Under the pieces are notes generated by a model. That model did no database searches. It was not told where the DNA came from and worked only from the letters and a program-made list of their open reading frames with translations. From Candidatus Melainabacteria bacterium (GTDB lineage: Bacteria; Cyanobacteriota; Vampirovibrionia; Obscuribacterales; Obscuribacteraceae): a stretch of 20,953 bases of DNA. Both the position numbers and the translations under genes were made by a program. Shown here piece by piece: positions 1 to 6,079 of this stretch (within the stretch, counting starts at the first letter, position 1; every line of letters begins with the position of its first letter). The stretch lies in assembly GCA_003151275.1 (NCBI GenBank), contig PLXC01000019.1, positions 16,763 through 37,715 on the forward strand, written 5' to 3'.

Positions 1-174
1 GAGTAAATTAAATGACTTACCATCCACCTTCAGGTCGAATTGCGCATCAACTTCATTGCGTGCCCCAGCCTTCCCGGGCTCCTCTACACACAATTTGGCA
101 TGGACATCGGGTAGCTCCTCAAGACTTTTGAGGAACTCATTAATGAGGTGTTGTTCGGATTGCCTGTAGTTCAT
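1..174 (-). CDS. Partial N-terminus of AbiEi-like / nuclease-fold-like protein
   Basis: The first 58 codons of a minus-strand gene that runs off the left edge; ATG is at 174-172 and no stop occurs before base 1. The peptide starts MNYRQSEQHL and ends in a strand-like stretch, DAQFDLKVDGKSFNLL, preceded by acidic helical sequence. This layout (short helix, then an Asp-bearing strand followed by a K/G turn) resembles the start of DNA-binding antitoxins of the AbiEi type and of PD-(D/E)XK-like folds; the family call is from memory and only tentative. There is no Shine-Dalgarno sequence in front of the ATG, and a TATATA box lies only 9 bases upstream, so the message may be leaderless or nearly so. 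The gene sits directly behind a symmetric palindrome array, which suggests autoregulation, as in many toxin-antitoxin operons. Confidence 0.55.
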   Translation of the reverse strand, partial: MNYRQSEQHLINEFLKSLEELPDVHAKLCVEEPGKAGARNEVDAQFDLKVDGKSFNLL

Positions 175-183
175 AATATTCGG

Positions 184-211
184 TATATAGATATTATTTA
201 CTGTACAGCAA
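184..211 (-). promoter_or_regulatory. Predicted promoter of the left-edge gene
   Basis: Read on the minus strand, TTGCTG (211-206) and TATATA (189-184) are separated by 16 bases, a reasonable -35/-10 pair. The -35 hexamer lies inside the palindrome at 194-215, so a protein bound there would block polymerase. Transcription would start only a few bases before the ATG at 174. Confidence 0.4.
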
Positions 212-215
212 ATAT
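194..215. promoter_or_regulatory. Palindromic operator-like site 1
   Basis: A 22-bp near-perfect dyad with core CTGTACAG and flanks ATTT/AAAT; it departs from symmetry at the outermost pair and at one A/C pair. It is identical at 20 of 22 positions to the site at 249-270, and the A/C mismatch falls in the same place in both. Likely a binding site for a dimeric regulator, probably the product of the adjacent gene or its partner. Confidence 0.5.
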
Positions 216-248
216 ACTAAATCAACAATGATATTCGTTTATTTATCA

Positions 249-270
249 ATATTTACTGTTCAGCAAATAT
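249..270. promoter_or_regulatory. Palindromic operator-like site 2
   Basis: A second copy of the 22-bp dyad, with core CTGTTCAG. Its centre is 55 bp from the centre of site 1, about five helical turns, which would suit cooperative binding or a small loop. Confidence 0.5.
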
Positions 271-287
271 CCTGACTGTACCGAATA

Positions 288-533
288 TTAATCCTCAGCA
301 GCCAGCAGGACCGCAAACGTCAAGTGCGGCAAATCCTGCTCAAGCAAATACATGCAAGTGGGAAAACCAACAACATCCTCACAGTCGGCCAGAAATCGCT
401 CCAATCGAGGAACGCAGTGCGCAAGTGCCGGAGCTTCTCTCGTGCCATCAAATGTAGTGGCATTGACCGCAAAAGTCGGATCGCGGCAGCAATGCGGATG
501 TTGACGCCAAACTCGCTTTTGTGGGTCATACAA
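288..533 (-). CDS. Short orphan reading frame, possibly a gene remnant
   Basis: An 81-codon minus-strand frame that opens only with TTG (533-531) and ends with TAA immediately at the operator array. The composition (TFAVNATTFDG, RLERFLADC, GFPTCMYLLEQ, LLAAED) reads like a folded globular protein rather than random translation. I do not recognise the family. There is no good Shine-Dalgarno sequence and no ATG. In-frame sequence extends a few codons further upstream to a TGA at 572, and another frame there opens with GTG and a short KIWILEF peptide. This pattern fits the C-terminal remainder of a small gene whose 5' end has been damaged. It lies in the same direction as, and just upstream of, the left-edge gene. 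Confidence 0.3.
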   Translation of the reverse strand: MYDPQKRVWRQHPHCCRDPTFAVNATTFDGTREAPALAHCVPRLERFLADCEDVVGFPTCMYLLEQDLPHLTFAVLLAAED

Positions 534-603
534 CGCCGGCGACGCCTTAGAACTCGAGAATCCAAATTTTCACAGCGTTGAATGAAGAATTTTTTGCCGG
601 ATG

Positions 604-1236
604 TTAAGGCGCAGTAGCCCGCAACCACCACTTGGCAGGCCGTCCAAAAGCGAAATGAGCACCGGTCGTCAACCTATAATCGTGAGTAAATTCAAAAACT
701 GGAATCAAAATAAGGTTTGAATTGTAGTCTGCAAACGTCTCCACGTCCTTAACTTGCTTGAGCTGCCCTAGCAACCACGAGTGTGGGTAAATGGCACTCA
801 ACCTGGTTTCAGCGTCTCGTTCCCACTGACGATTGTGGTCAAATGGAAAAATTTCTTTCTCGTAAAAATATTCTTTCCATCCTCCGAACCACCTTCCACC
901 CTTTCCTTCTTCATAACGCCAACCTAGATTGAGAGCCGCTTTGGGAAACGGAAGTCTACGAATAATATTGTTCGATTTTCGTCTCATTAGCCAGGAGGTT
1001 TTGGATAACACCTCACCTAGCCGCAGAAACTGTGAGCCAAATGTGTCCCAATATTGGTTGCGCATGTCGTCTGAACGAGCGTAAATCTGGGATGTTTCTC
1101 TGGTGTAATCGGAGCATAAATCACGGCTGAGCCCTTCAGGTATATCAATAATACAAAGCAGTAGAGCGCTAAGCGCGCAGGAACAGTTACGATTCCAGCG
1201 GGAGAACAAAAACAAGAGTCTGACACAGTTATGCAT
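604..1236 (-). CDS. Hypothetical protein rich in Trp and Tyr
   Basis: An open frame of 210 codons, ATG at 1236, stop TAA at 604. The N-terminus has a basic/hydrophobic stretch (about residues 1-31, with LSALLLCIIDIP) that could be a membrane anchor or an atypical signal peptide; a Cys lies within it. The remainder is soluble-looking, with aromatic-rich segments such as RWFGGWKEYFYEKE and FEFTHDYRLTTGAHFAFG. I recognise no family and no catalytic motif. The long open frame and protein-like composition support a real gene; no strong ribosome binding site is visible, so a downstream start, for example the Met near residue 58, is possible. It is surrounded by other unrecognised genes in an accessory-type stretch. 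Confidence 0.55.
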   Translation of the reverse strand: MHNCVRLLFLFSRWNRNCSCALSALLLCIIDIPEGLSRDLCSDYTRETSQIYARSDDMRNQYWDTFGSQFLRLGEVLSKTSWLMRRKSNNIIRRLPFPKAALNLGWRYEEGKGGRWFGGWKEYFYEKEIFPFDHNRQWERDAETRLSAIYPHSWLLGQLKQVKDVETFADYNSNLILIPVFEFTHDYRLTTGAHFAFGRPAKWWLRATAP

Positions 1237-1505
1237 GTAGAGAGACTAATATCGGCCTAAGAAACCGTAGTTCCACTGATGTATGCCGAAACATTCGTGA
1301 ATTTCAAGTGACGCCGATCGTGTCGCCCAATATACCATCATCGTCCCCGATGGTCCCGCGAACAACTTTATGCCAAACTAGAGGAAACTCCGTAACCGCT
1401 GCTGGCTTTCGATAATGGACCCAAGAAATCACGCACAGCGTTTTGTAGCAAGTAACAGAAATGCTTTTATGATCCCTTAACCGATTGTATGCCCAGCCGT
1501 AGCTA
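1237..1505. other. Intergenic stretch without a convincing gene
   Basis: About 270 bases between divergently oriented genes. It must hold the promoters for 604-1236 and for 1524-2207, but I see no strong -35/-10 pair, no RNA gene and no clear repeat. A 76-codon minus-strand frame (1534-1304) crosses it and is treated as unproven. Confidence 0.4.
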
Positions 1506-1523
1506 ATGGGAAGGTTCAAGAGT

Positions 1524-2207
1524 ATGAAGAGCAAAACAGCGCCACAGATATCAACTCTCTCGGACGTACTTGCAGAAGTTCATTCTTGGGTCACAGCCAA
1601 GTATGGATCGGCTGAAAGCGCAGATTACTCACTCCCGGAGTATCCCGGTTGGGATGAACTTTCTTCAGCCTTCATTGATGCTCTCCGTTGCAAACCAGCA
1701 GAGCAGTGGAGCAAGCGAGAGTGTGCAGTCTTCCACGAAGCTGTTTTGATGGACTGGCAGTGGCATTTACTCCTAAAAAACATGACCTTATCTGAATTCA
1801 TTCCGATCGCAATGGCTAGCTATCCGGTCAGAATCCTAACTGTGTACCTTCTTGTTCAAGCACGCCGCATAAGTGATGTGGCGACGCTTCAGCGCATCGC
1901 GCTACATCACTTCGAGACGAACCCGGATGCTAACCTTCGCTTGGAAGCATTTCAAATGCTCGCTCGCAGCAAATGGAATCAAACTGAGAAATATGCCCAG
2001 CTTTTTTGGAACAGTGGTGATCTGATTCAACAGATCGCAGCGCTTCAAGCGCTAGAGTCCTACAAATCTGATCTCCTACCACGGTATCTCGAACTCGCAG
2101 ACCTGACCTTGGATCCGTCACTCACCCGGATCGCAGGCGCGACTCGAACCATCGCAGCATTGAAAAAACACAAAACAGGAGCACCAGATGAACAGCATGA
2201 ATTCTAA
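1524..2207 (+). CDS. Helical-repeat-like hypothetical protein
   Basis: About 227 residues. I prefer ATG 1524 (MKSKTAPQ) to ATG 1506 because a purine-rich GGGAAGG lies at 1508-1514, 9 bases upstream. The predicted protein is almost entirely helical. In the second half, paired amphipathic helices follow one another (DVATLQRIALHHFE, ANLRLEAFQMLARS, LIQQIAALQALESY, LTRIAGATRTIAAL), which resembles HEAT-type repeats, as found in adaptor or immunity-like proteins. No signal peptide or catalytic motif is seen. Its end overlaps the start of a second, broken frame (2188) that has its own strong Shine-Dalgarno sequence, so the two were probably translated as a coupled pair. Confidence 0.65.
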   Translation: MKSKTAPQISTLSDVLAEVHSWVTAKYGSAESADYSLPEYPGWDELSSAFIDALRCKPAEQWSKRECAVFHEAVLMDWQWHLLLKNMTLSEFIPIAMASYPVRILTVYLLVQARRISDVATLQRIALHHFETNPDANLRLEAFQMLARSKWNQTEKYAQLFWNSGDLIQQIAALQALESYKSDLLPRYLELADLTLDPSLTRIAGATRTIAALKKHKTGAPDEQHEF

Positions 2208-2426
2208 TTTCGACACCCAACCAATACCCTGAGCGCGTCAACTCCGCGATGCTTTTGGTAGGAATCTCCTGACTTTCAAGATGCCGAGGTGATTGCTCTC
2301 TGTTTGAGTCGCAAGAATTTGTCCGCTAAAACTGCACACTTGGAAAACAACAAAACCCGGTTAGTTCAAATTTTGCAAAAGCCCGAATGGTGGTTAGTTG
2401 GCACCGATTTGCTGCAAGAGTGCTGA
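2188..2426 (+). pseudogene. Broken small gene coupled to the upstream gene
   Basis: ATG at 2188 sits 6 bases after a good AGGAG (2177-2181), inside the end of the upstream gene. The frame is stopped by TGA at 2230-2232, but the same frame then continues as ARQLRDAFGRNLLTF. From about 2275 the reading continues one base over as QDAEVIALCLSRKNLS and onward through LVQILQKPEWWLVGTDLLQ, ending at TGA 2424-2426. Adding one T in the TTT at 2274-2276 would join the two parts. The rebuilt product would be about 79 residues and helical. One nonsense codon plus one frameshift suggest a decayed gene; a sequencing error could explain the frameshift but less easily both. Family unknown. Confidence 0.5.
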
Positions 2427-2452
2427 ACGCTACGGTAGCTTTGCTGAAAGTT

Positions 2453-3265
2453 CTAAATTCGTTTTAAGTGCGGTGCCAGCAAACGTCGACCATTTTCAAA
2501 CAAAATCGCGTCCCTCACAGCCGCAGGCAGCCCGCTCAGGGATTCATATTCCTCGGCATAATCGTAGGGCAAGTTTGGGAAGTCGCTCCCGAAAAGAACT
2601 CGATCGCTGTGAGGAATAAGCAGTTGAATATCGAATTCCTTGCGTAACGGAGAACTAGCCGCAAGAGCCATGGTTGTATCGATGTATAAATTGGGGAATT
2701 CATTCATCAGCTCCAAATAGCGCACAGTATCGGGAATGCCAAGATGTGCCACCACGACAGACAACTGCGGGTGCTGTGCGAGCACTCTTCTTATTCGCGA
2801 AGGACCATTATTTGTATCGTCATTCCAGGGAATATGTCCAGCATGCACCAGTGCAAATCCTTGATGCTGAGCCGTCAATTCATGAATCGGTGAAAATTGC
2901 GGATTGTCTATCGATAGCTTTTGCACATCTTCGTGAATTTTGATACCGATGCATCCATTCTCAAGAGCCTCGCGATAATAATCGATATAATCCTCGTCCG
3001 CCGGATGCACGGTCGCTAGTGGCAATCCGAAACCACCCAGCTGTGCTGCTGTTCGAATTAACCACTCGTTGATTGTGCGAGCCATCCCCGGCTTATGCGC
3101 GTAGCTGCAGAAAACGAATCTCTCAACCCCATGAGCTTTCAAAACCGGTGCCACCAAATCCGGTTCTGTCGGTTGACTCAAATCCCACGTCGAGTGCTCG
3201 GCAAACCACCGCCGAATTGCCGCAAACAACTTGGGCGGATGAAGATGAGTGTGAATATCTATCAT
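2453..3265 (-). CDS. Amidohydrolase (Amidohydro_2-type TIM barrel)
   Basis: A 270-residue metal-dependent hydrolase of the amidohydrolase superfamily. The N-terminal metal motif IDIHTHLHPP gives His5 and His7. Further expected ligands are present in order: KIHED around Lys109/His111, HAGH at 141-144, VVAHLG with His174, and the late catalytic Asp228 in LFGSDFPNLPYDY. This is the pattern of the Amidohydro_2 group (decarboxylases, lactonases and related hydrolases); substrate cannot be told. Start: a TTG 39 bases upstream would keep the frame but overlaps the neighbouring gene, whereas ATG 3265 leaves a 16-base gap and places IDIHTH at the very N-terminus, as is usual. No signal peptide, so cytoplasmic. 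Same strand as the DUF6183-like gene just upstream, so probably co-transcribed. Confidence 0.85.
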   Translation of the reverse strand: MIDIHTHLHPPKLFAAIRRWFAEHSTWDLSQPTEPDLVAPVLKAHGVERFVFCSYAHKPGMARTINEWLIRTAAQLGGFGLPLATVHPADEDYIDYYREALENGCIGIKIHEDVQKLSIDNPQFSPIHELTAQHQGFALVHAGHIPWNDDTNNGPSRIRRVLAQHPQLSVVVAHLGIPDTVRYLELMNEFPNLYIDTTMALAASSPLRKEFDIQLLIPHSDRVLFGSDFPNLPYDYAEEYESLSGLPAAVRDAILFENGRRLLAPHLKRI

Positions 3266-3281
3266 TGAATCACTGTCTTTC

Positions 3282-3914
3282 TTAATCCTGATCAGTAGCG
3301 GCAAATATCGCTAGGCGACGTTTTTCTGGGCGCAAACACACAATTCCAAAATCCCAGGCGATGTTGTAAAACCATCTAGCTGTCGACGAGAATGAATACC
3401 AGCTGCTTTTTTGTACGGCGCGATCGACATCTTCGATTGTGCCACTGGCACCGACACCAGTGAGTGCCGCCAGCGATTGCCAGGTGACCAGCCGCCCGTA
3501 AGCACCTTTCTCACCATGGGAATACGCGCCGCCGTTTGAAGCCGATCCAAACATCAATGCAAATATGGTATCGGATGGAACGGCATCGAGCTTAACTTCA
3601 CTCGCTGTCGAACCGGCAAGGCATTCCAATTGTAGTCTCAGCAACTGTTTTGCCGAAACATCAGAAGCAGAAATGACTTGAGAAGTTTCAAACAATTTCG
3701 CCTCAATTTTACCGTTGGAATCTTGTGTCCAAGTAGCCACGCAGCGCGCCACTGCTTCCTGGTTGAATGGCAATGAAGTAGTCGTGAAGTTTCTTCCAGA
3801 AACACCTAGCGTGTGTTGCTTTTCTAGTTTTCCTTGAACAGACGTTGAAGGCAACGAGAAGGCACTACCAGAGGTGCCGTACGAGGGAAATGAAACGGTC
3901 CGTTCGATTTCCAT
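3282..3914 (-). CDS. C-terminal part of DUF6183-like protein (separated by frameshift)
   Basis: An open frame of 210 codons from ATG 3914, but coding sequence plainly continues upstream in the same frame (IQECVIRGADYEAF and then WQELKKENNPLAWLPLHR) up to about base 4031. There it meets the end of the upstream frame, so this is the C-terminal part of a longer protein and ATG 3914 is probably not a true start. Features are a mixed alpha/beta body, a Ser/Gly-rich segment (GSASNGGAYSHGEKGAYGR), then WYSFSSTARWFYNIAWDF and a C-terminal LAIFAATDQD. From memory these resemble the DUF6183 family of uncharacterised proteins found in many environmental bacteria; function unknown. Stop TAA lies 16 bases before the amidohydrolase start. 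Confidence 0.55.
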   Translation of the reverse strand: MEIERTVSFPSYGTSGSAFSLPSTSVQGKLEKQHTLGVSGRNFTTTSLPFNQEAVARCVATWTQDSNGKIEAKLFETSQVISASDVSAKQLLRLQLECLAGSTASEVKLDAVPSDTIFALMFGSASNGGAYSHGEKGAYGRLVTWQSLAALTGVGASGTIEDVDRAVQKSSWYSFSSTARWFYNIAWDFGIVCLRPEKRRLAIFAATDQD

Positions 3915-4009
3915 CCGGTGAAGTGGAAGCCATGCAAGTGGATTGTTTTCTTTCTTAAGCTCCTGCCAAAATGCTTTTATCGGCGCGAAGGCTTCATAGT
4001 CTGCACCTC

Positions 4010-5230
4010 TTATGACACATTCCTGAATAAGGGGGTGATTACTTCGAGAAATTTCTTGTCCGCGATATGCCGCACAATAAGTGCTCTCGCTGACTCAGGT
4101 GAGTGTGTCGACGCTATCATCGATGCTAGGCGCAAAGGACCTCTCTTAGCTTCGATGGTCAGCTCCAGCCCGGCATCGACTGCTTCAGAGTCAGCCGATT
4201 GACAAAGCTCCTCGATCACGTCGGCACTTCGCACAAAATTAACGCCTTCTGACGCAGGACTGTCAATCCGATGCATTTCATAAGCACGCTCCCTCGCAAT
4301 TTTTTTAACGTCATTTAAGTTCGTTTTCTCTAAGAAGTCGCGAGGCAGTAAAGGCTTCCTTTGCTGGGGTTCATTAACTCCAACGGGAGCCGCTGCGAGC
4401 AGCTGATGCTCAGATGGTAAGGGAATTGTGTACGACACGACAAACGTGTGTCCGCCGATCGTAGTTGTGGTGCCGGCCTCCCGAAACAACTTCTCGAACT
4501 CGGCGAGATACTTTCCTGGCAACTTTATTGAATGTCCATTCGAATAATCTTCGGATTTTGCTCCCTCTAGCTTAGGCCAATTCGCAGGCCAGGACACGAT
4601 GTTTTTGCCTTTTGTCTCCTGATGAAAAAGATAAGCGTCGAAGTAATCTGGTTCCCATTTGCGCACATCTGTAGGCACAAAATAATGAGTCTCGTACCAT
4701 GCACCGATAACGCTTTGAGGAACTTCGCCGCTACTGTAAGACGGGCTGATGATCTTTATTGCAGGCTCGGACGTTGAATATGTCGCAGCGCGACCGATTC
4801 CAATTTTCTTGACTGAGATAGGACCATATATCGACAGCTCACGATTTGAGTTTCCGTCCTTAAAAATGATGCTTGTGGTTTGTTGTCTTTCGGCCTCGGT
4901 GAACGCAAAATTGGTTTTAACCAAGGTCAACCCGCTTACTATTTTTTCGAACATCTGCCACGCTTCATCGTCGACTTTGCCCGTCACAAAGCCTCCATGG
5001 CGATTCTTGCGATCTCGATAGATAACGGTTCGGTCAGAATAAAGTGCAAAAAGAATGGGATTTCCTTCCATCTCCGATGAGTTTGCATATTCCAACAGCC
5101 CGAGGATCGGCTGCGGATCCATCGAGCTTCGGCAATTAGGATTTAGTTCTGAACTACTCACGCCGGCACCTTGTACCCAAATCGCCACAAGGATAATCAA
5201 AGCGGAAAAGAGCTTGCGATGTTCGTTCAT
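4010..5230 (-). CDS. Secreted protein with N-terminal part of a DUF6183-like domain (frameshifted)
   Basis: ATG 5230 follows GGAAAAATA and opens a clear signal peptide (MNEHRK, then the hydrophobic LFSALIILVAIWVQG, with likely cleavage after AGVSS), so I prefer it to the frame's earlier start at 5302. Residues about 30-290 form an unrecognised secreted domain (FALYSDRTVIYRDRK, TIGGHTFVVSYTIPLP). Residues about 300-400 are cytosolic-looking helices (DVKKIARERAYEMHR, RGPLRLASMIASTHS) that lead into the sequence continued by 3282-3914. The frame ends at 4010 with the unlikely tail FRNVS, just after a run of five C on the coding strand (4035-4031). One more C there would fuse both frames into a protein of about 649 residues. 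Either two genes were fused and later broken, or the base is missing from the assembly. Confidence 0.6.
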   Translation of the reverse strand: MNEHRKLFSALIILVAIWVQGAGVSSSELNPNCRSSMDPQPILGLLEYANSSEMEGNPILFALYSDRTVIYRDRKNRHGGFVTGKVDDEAWQMFEKIVSGLTLVKTNFAFTEAERQQTTSIIFKDGNSNRELSIYGPISVKKIGIGRAATYSTSEPAIKIISPSYSSGEVPQSVIGAWYETHYFVPTDVRKWEPDYFDAYLFHQETKGKNIVSWPANWPKLEGAKSEDYSNGHSIKLPGKYLAEFEKLFREAGTTTTIGGHTFVVSYTIPLPSEHQLLAAAPVGVNEPQQRKPLLPRDFLEKTNLNDVKKIARERAYEMHRIDSPASEGVNFVRSADVIEELCQSADSEAVDAGLELTIEAKRGPLRLASMIASTHSPESARALIVRHIADKKFLEVITPLFRNVS

Positions 5231-5338
5231 TATTTTTCCACAGAACATATAATCTCTACTTGTTTGCCTTACTAGGAGACGACCGCTTGTTTTCGTTGAC
5301 ATCTTTGAACCCTTGCCGAATAATGCGCGAGACTTCTG

Positions 5339-5965
5339 CTACATAATGTCGCCGGTAATGCAAGCGCGTGCATAGTCTTTGCCCTCGAAAGATCTATGCG
5401 CTTTAAGAAATTCCTCAATGACTTGCTTGGTATCTGGGTGCCGCAGATGCCCTAGCCCATGCAGCGCGGCGTATTGGCAAGGTTCGGACGAAAGTGCCAG
5501 AATGCGGCAAAGAGTAGAAAACATGACGTCTTGTATTTGACGCTGGTCTTGGTTTTCCCGAGAGTAGTTTCCGCAACAGTAGCCGTAGGCAATGCCATCC
5601 CACCACATGTCACACGCTCTTGGCAGTGATGGAATAGCGAAAATTTTGTCGTAAAGGGAGTACATTGATTCGATGCACAACTGCCTTAGCGAGAACGGGA
5701 CATCACTGTCGTAAATGATATCGACTGCATTGCCTGGCATGTTACAACTTTGAATTTCCCAAAAGCCGCTTTCCAATTGTTCGAGATTGAACCGATCGAG
5801 CAAAAATGTTGGATCTGAAAATAATTTTGTATAGAGCTTTGCAAACTCGGAAGAATCAAAATCTACACCGCAGTGCCATCCTTCTTCTCTTTCCGCTTGC
5901 GCACTTTCGAATACATAGTGCACAAACTGATCAAATGTAGCGTTTCGCAGATCGTAATGTGTCAT
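5339..5965 (-). CDS. Helical hypothetical protein, immunity-gene-like
   Basis: 208 residues, ATG at 5965, stop TAG just before a 108-base gap to the next minus-strand gene. The protein starts MTHYDLRNATFDQFVHYVFE and contains conserved-looking aromatic/cysteine segments: LLDRFNLEQLESGFW, ACDMWWDGIAYGYCCGN, and a C-terminal helical repeat ALSSEPCQYAALHGLGHL followed by RHPDTKQVIEEFL. The last part has the spacing of one HEAT-type repeat. I recall similar proteins scattered among bacteria next to toxin/immunity loci, but I cannot name the family and claim no activity. No signal peptide, so cytoplasmic. Oriented with the two downstream genes. Confidence 0.7.
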   Translation of the reverse strand: MTHYDLRNATFDQFVHYVFESAQAEREEGWHCGVDFDSSEFAKLYTKLFSDPTFLLDRFNLEQLESGFWEIQSCNMPGNAVDIIYDSDVPFSLRQLCIESMYSLYDKIFAIPSLPRACDMWWDGIAYGYCCGNYSRENQDQRQIQDVMFSTLCRILALSSEPCQYAALHGLGHLRHPDTKQVIEEFLKAHRSFEGKDYARACITGDIM

Positions 5966-6079
5966 TTTGTTCTGGGTCGGTGCGTGGTTGAAAACAAAAT
6001 TATAGGTGCTGCTTGGGTCGGAGTATAGCAGCCCGCCGCTCTGTTTGAGCGTCGCGGTAGCGTCGACTGGCGAGGTCGT

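Larger units (their letters stand above)
175..289. repeat. Nested inverted repeats flanking the operator array
   Basis: An 11-bp sequence AATATTCGGTA at 175-185 is exactly inverted at 279-289 (TACCGAATATT). The midpoint of this outer pair and the midpoint of the two inner palindromes both fall at base 232, although the spacer sequence itself is not palindromic. This stretch fills the gap between the left-edge gene and the reading frame ending at 288. Confidence 0.6.

Noticed and set aside
320..631. Minus- and plus-strand frames of 103 and 85 codons
   Set aside because: Basic, Arg/Leu-rich translations overlapping the more protein-like 288-533 frame; likely shadows.
1304..1534. 76-codon minus-strand frame with a hydrophobic start
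   Set aside because: Opens only with TTG inside the start of the convincing plus-strand gene, has no ribosome binding site, and the sequence after the first hydrophobic stretch resembles no domain.
2230..2232. TGA read as a sense codon
   Set aside because: TGA clearly ends intact genes in this window (both tandem kinases and the OPT transporter), so recoding is unlikely; decay is simpler.
4028..4036. Programmed -1 frameshift at the C5 run
   Set aside because: No canonical slippery heptamer in the correct frame or convincing downstream structure; an indel is simpler, though not excluded.
6031..6058. GC-rich hairpin (CGCTC/GAGCG with outer CCGC/GCGG) after the kinase operon
   Set aside because: No T-run follows on either strand, so I cannot support a terminator call.
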